64,000 nucleotides of DNA from Chloroflexota bacterium (GTDB lineage Bacteria; Chloroflexota; Ktedonobacteria; Ktedonobacterales; Ktedonobacteraceae). Under the pieces are notes generated by a model. That model worked only from the letters and a program-made list of their open reading frames with translations, did no database searches and was not told the DNA's origin. This document shows, in pieces, positions 52,757 to 60,332 of this stretch. Location of the stretch: assembly GCA_902810755.1 (NCBI GenBank), contig CADDYT010000012.1, forward strand, positions 1-64,000. The letters are read 5' to 3'. Position numbers and translations under genes: made by a program. Each line of letters begins with the position of its first letter. Within the stretch, counting starts at the first letter, position 1.

Positions 52757-55700
52757 TTATTTTGCCGGTTTTTTCCCGCCATATTCCTCCAGTATCTGTT
52801 TTCGCCGCGCTTCCTGCTTTTCTGCCTCTGCTGCTCGCCCGCTTTTGCGTAGCAGCTTCGCATAATTTTCCAGTGTTTTTGCCAGGAGGAGATAGTTTGC
52901 CTTGCGGATTTGCTCACTGCTATCCAGGATGCGCAATGCCTCTTTATAATTGGCCTCAGCTTTATTGTAGTGGCCCTGTTCTTCGTAAAGCGCGGTCAGA
53001 TTGTCCAGAATGTCTACCAGTTTGGGGTCATCTGGCAGAAGAAGCTTAGAGAGGGCAATCGCTTCTTGATAGCTGGCCTCAGCTTTATCGTACTGTCCTA
53101 GCTCTTGATACAGTAAGGCCCGGTTGTTGAGGATAGTGGTCCAGTAAAAGCGATCGCTTTCCTGATCTTGCTCATAGATAGATTGCGCCCGCTGGTAATA
53201 GGCCATCGCTTCATCGTATTTATTCTGCTTCTGATAGACCCGCGCCAGGTTATTCAGTGTACTGGCAATGTTGGGGTAATCAGGCCTGGTGGCTTTCTCA
53301 TAGGTCGCCAGTATCTCTTTATAAAGAGCTTCGGCTTTATCGTACTGGCCTTGCTCCTCATAAAGCGCGGCAAGATTGTTGCGGGTGGTGACGAAACTGA
53401 TATGTTCGGTTCCTACGGTGTCTTCGAGAATGTCCAGGGCAGTCTCGTAGTACTGGTGGGCAAGAGGATATTTTTGCCAGAAACGGTAGGTATCGGCCAG
53501 ACTGATATATTCGGTGACTGCCTCGGCTTGCCCGCCATCGGGTTGCTGGAGGTGAATATCGAGCGCCTGTTTGTAAAAATCTTCCGCCTCACTGTACCGG
53601 CCCTGGCTGAAATAGAGACCGGCCAGGTTATGCAGGCTTTGAGCCACTTCCCGCGGGCTGCTGCCCGAAGCCTTACGGATAGCGAGCGCGCGCTGATACA
53701 GTGGTTCCGCGTCGGTATCGCGGCCCTGGGCGACGTAGAGCAGCGCCAGGCCGTTAAGGCTGCGAGCAAGATCAACGTGGTTGGGTTCCAGGACTTCTTC
53801 CTGAATAGCGATCGCATCGTTATAGAGGGTTTCCGCCTGCTCCAGTTGTAAGCGGTCGAACAGGTAAGCCCCTGTTCTGTACAGCAGGTTTGCTGCCTCC
53901 TGCATGTTGAAATGGAATTGTGCGATGAGTTGCTGGCAGACGAGCGCATGGGGAAGGTATTGCTCGCAGATTGGCCAGGTTGCCTCCTTCACCTCGGCGG
54001 GAAATGCCTGATTAACGGCCAGCACCACCTGTCTTGCCCATCTCTCCTGCTCTTCCCGGCTCATCTGATCTCTGAGGACTGCCTGCACCAGGCGGTGAAT
54101 GCGCATCGTCTTCGCATCCAGATCGCGCGCCAGCAGAGAGTAGCGGCCCAGCTCCTCGAATGCCCTGTCGAGTTCCAGAGGGTTGGTGGCGATTGTACGC
54201 AAGGGCGGCTCGAAGTAGGGCGCTCCCTTTGTAATCAACTCTTCAGGGATATCGTCATGGGCGAGAAAGGCTGTCAGGCGTAGCAGGTCGGCAGCGGTAT
54301 CACTGGCTCGCTGCACCTCTGCAAAAGAGAGGAGGAAGGAGGAGGCAACGGGTTCCGGGTGATCGGCTTGCAGGCTGCTGCGGCGTTGTAAAAGTTCCAG
54401 ACTATTTTTCTGGTAGAGATTATAGTAGTCGGTCAGGCTGCATTTGGTCTCCTCGATATAGGCCGCTGCCTGGTCGAGGGCGAGTGGAAGCCCATCCATC
54501 GCCTCGACAATCTGCGCCGCCTGCGCCTTATCTTGCTCGGAGGCCGCGTCCAGCGATGCATCGGGCGCCAGCAGCTTCGCGCGGCGCAGCAGCAACAGTA
54601 TCCCCTCATCTTTATCGATTGGCTCGATGCGAATAAGGTTGAAGTTAGGGCCGACAGCCTGCGCGCCCGTTGTGATCAGAATATGCCCACCATCGCCGGT
54701 GGGCAAAAATTTGCTCACCATATCAATATCCTCGACATCATCAAGGATGAGCAGCCAGCCATGATGATCGTTGAGCCATTGCTTCACGGCGGCGATGGTC
54801 AGCTCCTGATTTTGAATGGTGCGCTGGGGCAGGTGCAGCAAATTCGCAGCTATAGCAAAATCGGAAGCCAGCGCATTGGCGTCGGCGGCATTCATCCACA
54901 GGATGTAATGGTACTCGTTACGATAGCGATAGGCATATTCCACCGCGATCTGCGTCTTGCCGGAGCCGCTCAGGCCGCTAATAGCCTGCTTCTGTTTCTT
55001 CGCATGCGTGAAATTTTCATGCAATGTCTCCAGCAGTTTCCTTCGCCCGGTAAAGAAGGGATTACGATGAAAGGGCATGTTCCAGACAGGCTGGATGTAT
55101 GCGCCAGGAGTACCAGGGGCAGGTTCTCCACCTGTTGTACGGGGTAGGGCTAACGGTGATGCCACTTTGGGGACTCTGCTCACCAGCGCAACATATTTCT
55201 CGTACTGTTGTGATGTCACACTGCTGAAGCTTACTGCATTGCCACGTTCATCTCTGGCCTCAAAAATCTTGCGGAAGCCGGGATGTTTCTCGGCCTCCTG
55301 GATAATTTCTTCCAGTTCTGCATCCTTGCGCACGGCCTGGGCCAGAGCTTCGGGCGTTTCATTGCCGTAATAGGCTTCTAATTGTGCCAGCCGCCCGGCC
55401 TTTTCTGTGAGCATATCGTACAGGTACGGGTATTGATAGTGCAACAGAATGTGCTTGGCCAGCATGAGCAGATCAATGTTGGGTCTATCCTTCTCATCGA
55501 TCAGATTGCGCACGAAGAGAAATGTCTTGAGCGCCCGTTTGATCTTGCGTGGGTTCGGGGACAACGTACGGAAGATACTGGCACAGAATTTGATATCTAT
55601 ATCCTCGTCGTTTACATTCAACCGCTCGATGAAACCTTCGATGTCGTCTTCGCCCATATGCGGTACGGCAATGGACATCTGGATGATCTTATCGAGATAA

Positions 55701-56839
55701 TCTTCATAGAAAAACACGCCTCGCTGCACAAAGAGGAACCGCTTTTCATCTAGCTCCATCATGTCTTTATATTTGAAGGCGACATATCGCTCGACCATCT
55801 TTCTATCCAGCGCCAGCAGGAAGACGCAGCGGTCAAAATCCAGAAAGACCTTGATGGCTTCGAGAACCTGAATCGCTTTTTCCGGCAGGCATCTATCCAG
55901 ATCATCGATAATGACGACAAGCGGCTTCGGGGCAAGCAGGTGAACAGTTTGCCGGAACTCTTCGGTAAACTCATCTACGAAGGCGATATGCTCCACAAAT
56001 TTTGGCTTGTTTTCAAATTTAGAAAAATCGAAGCTGATTTCGCCTTTCAGGAAATCGATCCATTTAAACGGGTCCGCTGCCAGCGCGAGAATAAAAATGG
56101 CGATGATGATATTCAAAGGCGTAAGGCCAGATGGAATCTGATCATGTTGTATCAGGGAGAGAAGCGATTGGCCCGTCATCACCGCGTAAAGGCTAAAAAG
56201 CGCGTAGATACTCCCGGCGATGAGCAGCAACCGCAGCACGAACAACAACAATTGTTTGAGGATTCCCCAGGTGCCATCGCGGAAGCGCAGGTCTTTCCAC
56301 CAGATTCGCGTCTTTGCCCTCGCTCGACGATACCACGTACTCTGATCGCTGATGCGGTTGAGAATCGTCTGTAGCAAGGCGGCCCACAGGTTTTCTTCGC
56401 GGTCATATCTCCAGGCTTCAAACCAGACCGGCGTAATGCCTTCCTCCTCGAGCTTTTTCCGCTCTTTCTCGCTCATCTGCCCGAGTTTCTTCTCGACCTG
56501 CCGCCTGACTTCCCTGGCATTCAGGGACCGTCCCTTTGCCTGCTGCCTGATTTTCTGCGCCAGCGTTTCCCGCAGATAGAGGCTTTTAATATTTTTTTCC
56601 ACCATCTTCAGAAAGCTGGTTTTCCCGCTGCCCCACTCGCCATAGACGCCAATCGTCAGGCCATAGCCGCGTGACTGAGTAGGGGAAGCCTCCGGCCCGA
56701 TAGTCTCTAAGATGCTTTTCGCAAGAGCCTGAACGGTCGGCTCAAATTTCAGCAAATCTTCATCTGTAGGCGCGTCGATCAAATTTCTGTACGCCGCCGT
56801 ACTCCGATTACCTGCCTGCTGCTGGCTCTGATCCGTCAT
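52757..56839 (-). CDS. KAP NTPase - NB-ARC/STAND NTPase - TPR fusion protein
   Basis: A 1360-residue protein; residue numbers here count from an ATG five codons upstream. Region 1 (about 40-560) is a KAP-family P-loop NTPase with Walker A GVYGEWGSGKTS (69-80), two membrane helices inserted near 199-222 and 246-262, and Walker B VVIIDDLDRC (313-322). Region 2 (about 590-930) is an NB-ARC/STAND ATPase with Walker A ISGLSGSGKT (625-634), Walker B LLILDD (701-706), the GLPLAL motif (788-793) and a winged-helix-like RIHRLVQAVLRDQ. Region 3 (about 985-1345) is an array of seven to nine TPR units, several near identical (NNLAALYEEQGQYDKAEALY). The ATG at 56839 has GAGGAAA at 6 bases and TATAAT upstream. 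A membrane-linked sensor or immune role is inferred. Confidence 0.9.
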   Translation of the reverse strand: MTDQSQQQAGNRSTAAYRNLIDAPTDEDLLKFEPTVQALAKSILETIGPEASPTQSRGYGLTIGVYGEWGSGKTSFLKMVEKNIKSLYLRETLAQKIRQQAKGRSLNAREVRRQVEKKLGQMSEKERKKLEEEGITPVWFEAWRYDREENLWAALLQTILNRISDQSTWYRRARAKTRIWWKDLRFRDGTWGILKQLLLFVLRLLLIAGSIYALFSLYAVMTGQSLLSLIQHDQIPSGLTPLNIIIAIFILALAADPFKWIDFLKGEISFDFSKFENKPKFVEHIAFVDEFTEEFRQTVHLLAPKPLVVIIDDLDRCLPEKAIQVLEAIKVFLDFDRCVFLLALDRKMVERYVAFKYKDMMELDEKRFLFVQRGVFFYEDYLDKIIQMSIAVPHMGEDDIEGFIERLNVNDEDIDIKFCASIFRTLSPNPRKIKRALKTFLFVRNLIDEKDRPNIDLLMLAKHILLHYQYPYLYDMLTEKAGRLAQLEAYYGNETPEALAQAVRKDAELEEIIQEAEKHPGFRKIFEARDERGNAVSFSSVTSQQYEKYVALVSRVPKVASPLALPRTTGGEPAPGTPGAYIQPVWNMPFHRNPFFTGRRKLLETLHENFTHAKKQKQAISGLSGSGKTQIAVEYAYRYRNEYHYILWMNAADANALASDFAIAANLLHLPQRTIQNQELTIAAVKQWLNDHHGWLLILDDVEDIDMVSKFLPTGDGGHILITTGAQAVGPNFNLIRIEPIDKDEGILLLLRRAKLLAPDASLDAASEQDKAQAAQIVEAMDGLPLALDQAAAYIEETKCSLTDYYNLYQKNSLELLQRRSSLQADHPEPVASSFLLSFAEVQRASDTAADLLRLTAFLAHDDIPEELITKGAPYFEPPLRTIATNPLELDRAFEELGRYSLLARDLDAKTMRIHRLVQAVLRDQMSREEQERWARQVVLAVNQAFPAEVKEATWPICEQYLPHALVCQQLIAQFHFNMQEAANLLYRTGAYLFDRLQLEQAETLYNDAIAIQEEVLEPNHVDLARSLNGLALLYVAQGRDTDAEPLYQRALAIRKASGSSPREVAQSLHNLAGLYFSQGRYSEAEDFYKQALDIHLQQPDGGQAEAVTEYISLADTYRFWQKYPLAHQYYETALDILEDTVGTEHISFVTTRNNLAALYEEQGQYDKAEALYKEILATYEKATRPDYPNIASTLNNLARVYQKQNKYDEAMAYYQRAQSIYEQDQESDRFYWTTILNNRALLYQELGQYDKAEASYQEAIALSKLLLPDDPKLVDILDNLTALYEEQGHYNKAEANYKEALRILDSSEQIRKANYLLLAKTLENYAKLLRKSGRAAEAEKQEARRKQILEEYGGKKPAK

Positions 56840-56883
56840 ACTTGCTTTCCTCATCTACGAATAAAAGCTGCTGTCGAGACTTT

Positions 56884-56907
56884 ATTATAGTGAAGAGGTT
56901 TTGTCAA
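56884..56907 (-). promoter_or_regulatory. promoter elements of the KAP-STAND gene with a short spacer
   Basis: On the minus strand a perfect TTGACA (56902-56907) and a perfect TATAAT (56884-56889) are separated by only 12 bases, five short of the optimum. TATAAT is 45 bases upstream of the ATG. Either an activator bridges the short spacer or the -35 match is fortuitous. Confidence 0.45.
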
Positions 56908-56953
56908 TAAGATGTGTTCGCAAGAAGTGATAGAATAGAAGGAGGTTGTTATG

Positions 56954-57004
56954 TACGCAAAAGGCCCGGACGGCACAAACAGTGCGCCGTCCGGGCCTTT
57001 TTGA
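56954..57004 (+). other. tiny ORF with strong ribosome site, overlapping a terminator hairpin
   Basis: AAGGAGG lies five bases before an ATG at 56951 that opens a 17-codon frame (MYAKGPDGTNSAPSGPF) ending in TGA. The frame coincides with the hairpin AAAAGGCCCGGACGGC/GCCGTCCGGGCCTTTT (56959-57001). It could be a leader peptide controlling an attenuator for the downstream SDR operon or a plain terminator with a chance frame. Confidence 0.35.
56959..57002 (+). terminator. strong Rho-independent terminator in a divergent promoter region
   Basis: A 16-base perfect stem (AAAAGGCCCGGACGGC with GCCGTCCGGGCCTTTT) and an 11-base loop, followed by T residues. It is placed between two divergently transcribed genes, where there is no known upstream transcript to stop. 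That position suggests a short regulatory RNA or attenuation ahead of the gene at 57249. Confidence 0.8.
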
Positions 57005-57248
57005 TTCCTGCTATTGGTGAGAGCCAGTAAGAAGCTTCAGCTTCTAGCTACAATTTACACTGATTTAGACTTTTCTGTTTCTCTAGTCTGGTATCCGTGC
57101 CGTCCAATCTTGTTAATATTTTCTCATAACCCATCTTCAACTCAACCATATTTTCCCGGTTCTCTTATTTTCCTTGCCCCATTCCTTCATCGTGCGGTAT
57201 AACGAAAACAGGATTTTCGTCAACCAACAATCATCATTGGAGCAACAT

Positions 57249-58076
57249 ATGCCAGTCGATCACGCTCTTTTTGACATACAGGGCCAGACAGCCGTTGTCA
57301 CCGGGGGTAGTGGAGAACTTGGGAAGGCGATGGCGCGCGGGCTTGCTCAGGCAGGGGCGCGTCTAGCTATTGTAGGGCTGCGCAGCGAGACGACGGCGCG
57401 GGTGGCCGAGGAGGTGCGGGCGCAGGGTGGGGAGGCGATTGGCATTGCCTGCGATGTGAGTGAGCGGGGGGCGCTGGAGAGCGCGTTGGAGCAGGTGAAT
57501 GCGGCCTTTGGCGCGGTGGATATCCTGGTCAATGCGGCAGGAGGCAACAGGCCGCTGGCGACGACTTCGGCTGAGCGTTCCTTTTTTGAGCTGGATTTGC
57601 AGGCGGTGGAGGGCGTCTTTGATCTGAATTTTATGGGGACATTTCTGGCGTGCCAGGTGTTCGGGCGCGGCATGGCCGAACGGGGGAGGGGCTGCATTGT
57701 CAATATCACTTCGATGAATGCGTTGCGCCCGCTGACGCGCATCCCGGCTTATAGCGCGGCAAAGGCTGCCGTTGCCAATTTTACGCAGTGGCTGGCCGTG
57801 TATATGGCGCAGGAGTATAGCGCGCAGATTCGCGTCAATGCTATCGCGCCGGGCTTCTTTTTGACGGAGCAGAATCGTTTTCTGGTCACGGAGGCTGGCA
57901 GTGGGGCGTTGACGCCGCGCGGGCAGGCGATTGTCAGCCATACGCCGATGGGCCGACTGGGCGCGCCGGATGATCTGGTGGGAACGCTGCTCTGGCTGGT
58001 CAGCCCGGCCTCAGCTTTTGTAACGGGGATTGTGGTGCCGGTCGATGGCGGATTTTCGGCGTTTAGCGGTGTGTAG
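57249..58076 (+). CDS. SDR-family sugar-acid oxidoreductase (D-mannonate oxidoreductase/gluconate 5-dehydrogenase-like)
   Basis: A 275-residue short-chain dehydrogenase. The cofactor motif is TGGSGELGKAMARG (18-31), NAAG lies at about 95, Ser in NITSMNA, and the catalytic pair is Tyr168 and Lys172 (YSAAKAAV). The end of the protein (TPRGQAIVSHTPMGRLGAPD and VPVDGGFSAFSGV) is characteristic of the group annotated as D-mannonate oxidoreductase or gluconate 5-dehydrogenase. The ATG at 57249 has GGAG at about 8 bases. It starts a plus-strand set of sugar-acid and sugar-phosphate genes. Confidence 0.85.
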   Translation: MPVDHALFDIQGQTAVVTGGSGELGKAMARGLAQAGARLAIVGLRSETTARVAEEVRAQGGEAIGIACDVSERGALESALEQVNAAFGAVDILVNAAGGNRPLATTSAERSFFELDLQAVEGVFDLNFMGTFLACQVFGRGMAERGRGCIVNITSMNALRPLTRIPAYSAAKAAVANFTQWLAVYMAQEYSAQIRVNAIAPGFFLTEQNRFLVTEAGSGALTPRGQAIVSHTPMGRLGAPDDLVGTLLWLVSPASAFVTGIVVPVDGGFSAFSGV

Positions 58077-58119
58077 GCGCCGAAGTTGTAGCGAGGGAGC
58101 AGCGAAAGGTTGAATCACT

Positions 58120-58923
58120 ATGATGCGAACTGAGCCAACGCCGTATGCTGAGGTTAATGCGTTGCTGGAACAGTTTCTGGCGGGATTGCGGAAGGTTCTG
58201 GGCGAGAAGCTGATCGGGCTGTACCTCTACGGCTCGCTTGTGACGGGCGATTTTGACCCGCTATGCAGCGATATTGATTTGCTGGCAGCTTTGGCGGCTG
58301 ATATTGATGAGGGGGAGTTTGCGGCCTTAGAGAAGTTGCATCAGCAGCTGATCCAGCAATATCGAGAGTGGGAGGGCCGCATTGAGATAGCGTATCTTTC
58401 TGAACAGGGATTGAAGACGTTCAGGACGGAGAATACAGCAATAGGCATTATGAGTCCGGGCGAGCCATTTCATATCATTGAGGCGGGAAAGGGCTGGTTG
58501 ATGAACTGGTATGTTGTGCGAGAAAAAGGCATCACGCTGTCTGGCCCGCCACCTGCGTCCATCATTGGCCCGATTGCGAAGGAAGAATATCTACAGGGCG
58601 TGCGGGAATATGCGATGGCGTGGAGAGAGCGGATACGCGATGAGGTACACACGCGGCCCTCGCAAGCCTACGCGATTCTGACGTTGTGCCGGGCTTGCTA
58701 CGCACTGAAGGAGGGAGAGATTGCTTCAAAGAAGCAGGCTGCTACATGGGCGGAAAAGGAGTTTCCAGCGTGGGCGGTGTTGATCCGGTCGGCACCTGTC
58801 TGGCGCGAGGCCTGGCGAGACGAGAACGTCGATCATGCCGCGACGCTGCCGGAGACGCGGCAATGTGTCTATTTTATGCTGGAGCAACTTGAGAGGAATA
58901 GCGAATTTTCTAATGAAGCCTGA
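58120..58923 (+). CDS. aminoglycoside adenylyltransferase-like nucleotidyltransferase (AadA-like)
   Basis: A 267-residue protein with an N-terminal nucleotidyltransferase domain and a C-terminal helical DUF4111 domain, the layout of ANT(3'')/ANT(9) enzymes such as AadA. The signature is LYLYGSLVTGDFDPLCSDID with Gly-Ser (38-39) and Asp51/Asp53 as metal ligands; a third acid may be Glu in RIEIAYL. The C-terminal half includes YAILTLCRACYALKEGEIAS and KKQAATWAEKEFP. It may adenylylate streptomycin or spectinomycin, as close homologues do, or another hydroxyl substrate. It sits 43 bases after the SDR gene within an operon of sugar enzymes, an odd place for a resistance gene. Confidence 0.85.
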   Translation: MMRTEPTPYAEVNALLEQFLAGLRKVLGEKLIGLYLYGSLVTGDFDPLCSDIDLLAALAADIDEGEFAALEKLHQQLIQQYREWEGRIEIAYLSEQGLKTFRTENTAIGIMSPGEPFHIIEAGKGWLMNWYVVREKGITLSGPPPASIIGPIAKEEYLQGVREYAMAWRERIRDEVHTRPSQAYAILTLCRACYALKEGEIASKKQAATWAEKEFPAWAVLIRSAPVWREAWRDENVDHAATLPETRQCVYFMLEQLERNSEFSNEA

Positions 58924-59024
58924 TGTAGAGCTTCCTGACCTGACACTCTAGCCCAACGAAAAAGGTTCAAGCCGGAGACCGGGAGGCAGAGCTGTGATTG
59001 CGTCCATGCGGTATTATAAAGAGT

Positions 59025-60296
59025 ATGGATACGGTTCAGGGCAAAGGTTCGACAACTGAGATATTGACGGATGAGGCTGTGCGCGAACTGGTGGCTTCGG
59101 CCTGCGAGCGGCTGCCGGTCGATGGGACGCGCGTGCTGGTCATTATACCTGATGGCACGCGCACAGCGCCGATTCCGCTCTTTTTTCGCCTGCTTTATGA
59201 ACAGCTGGGACAGCGCGTTGCGCAACTGGATTATCTGATTGCGCTGGGGACGCATCCGCCGATGCCGGAGGAGGCTATCGAGCGGCTGGTGGGCGTTTCG
59301 GCGGAGCAGCGAGCGCAACGCTATCCCAATGTGCATATCTTCAACCACCACTGGTCGCAGCCGGACATGCTGCGCACGATTGGCACCATTTCTCGTGAGG
59401 AGGCGGCGCGGCTGACCGATGGGCTGCTGGTTGATGAGGTGCCGGTTACGCTCAACCGGCTGATCTTCGAGTACGATCAGTTGATTATCTGCGGGCCGGT
59501 CTTCCCGCATGAAGTGGCCGGTTTCTCCGGCGGCGCGAAATACCTGTTTCCGGGCATTGCCGGGCCGGACATCATCAACTTCACGCACTGGCTGGGCGCG
59601 CTGGTGACGAGCATGCATACTATCGGCGTCAAAGATACGCCCGTGCGGCGCGTCATCCAGCGCGCGGCGGAGTTTGTGCCAGCGCCTTTGCTCTGCATGG
59701 CGATGGCATTGCAGGGCGATCAGTTGCACGGTCTGTATATCGGCTCTCCTATGGAAGCATGGAGCCGGGCAGCCGACCTGTCCGCGCAGTTGAACATCAT
59801 CACCGTCGAGCGGCCATTTCAGCGCGTGCTTTCGGCCCCGTCGAGCATGTATGATGATCTGTGGACAGCCGCCAAGGCGATGTACAAGACCGAGCCAGCC
59901 ATCGCCGACGGCGGCGAAGTCATCATCTATGCCCCGCATATCAGCGAAATCTCCTACACGCACGGGCCGCTGATCGACAAGGTGGGCTATCACGTGCGCG
60001 ACTACTTCCTGAAACAGTGGGAGCGTTTCAAAGACGTGCCGGGCAGCATTCTGGCCCACAGCACGCATGTGAAGGGCATGGGAACGTATAACGCCGCCAC
60101 CGGTATCGAAACGCCGCGTATCCAGGTCACGCTGGCTACCGGCATCCCCGAAGAACGCTGCCGCCGCGTCGATCTTGGCTACATCGACTACCATGATATC
60201 GACCCGCAGGCGTGGCAAGGCCGGGAGGATGAGGGGATATTGTATGTTCCCCATGCCGGGGAGAAGTTGTATAGAGCAAAAAATTTGCATATTTGA
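59025..60296 (+). CDS. LarA-family nickel-dependent racemase/epimerase
   Basis: A 423-residue protein of the lactate racemase (LarA, DUF2088) family, which uses a nickel-pincer nucleotide to invert alpha-hydroxy acids. VLVIIPDGTRTAPIPLFFRL at the start, FNHHWSQPDMLRTIGTISRE, then GPVFPHEVAGFSGGAKYLFP with the Lys that binds the cofactor, and FTHWLGALVT are visible. The family includes enzymes for larger sugar acids, such as gluconate epimerases, and the neighbours suggest such a substrate rather than lactate. ATG at 59025 is preferred (AAAGAG upstream); ATG at 58998 is an alternative. The larB, larC and larE cofactor genes are not in this window. Confidence 0.85.
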   Translation: MDTVQGKGSTTEILTDEAVRELVASACERLPVDGTRVLVIIPDGTRTAPIPLFFRLLYEQLGQRVAQLDYLIALGTHPPMPEEAIERLVGVSAEQRAQRYPNVHIFNHHWSQPDMLRTIGTISREEAARLTDGLLVDEVPVTLNRLIFEYDQLIICGPVFPHEVAGFSGGAKYLFPGIAGPDIINFTHWLGALVTSMHTIGVKDTPVRRVIQRAAEFVPAPLLCMAMALQGDQLHGLYIGSPMEAWSRAADLSAQLNIITVERPFQRVLSAPSSMYDDLWTAAKAMYKTEPAIADGGEVIIYAPHISEISYTHGPLIDKVGYHVRDYFLKQWERFKDVPGSILAHSTHVKGMGTYNAATGIETPRIQVTLATGIPEERCRRVDLGYIDYHDIDPQAWQGREDEGILYVPHAGEKLYRAKNLHI

Positions 60297-60332
60297 AGAA
60301 CCCGAAAGATTTCAGCAGAAAGCGGTAATATC

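Noticed and set aside
58869..60290. 473-codon minus-strand frame opposite the LarA-family gene
   Set aside because: Arg/Gln/His-rich shadow typical of antisense reading; the plus-strand gene is firmly identified.
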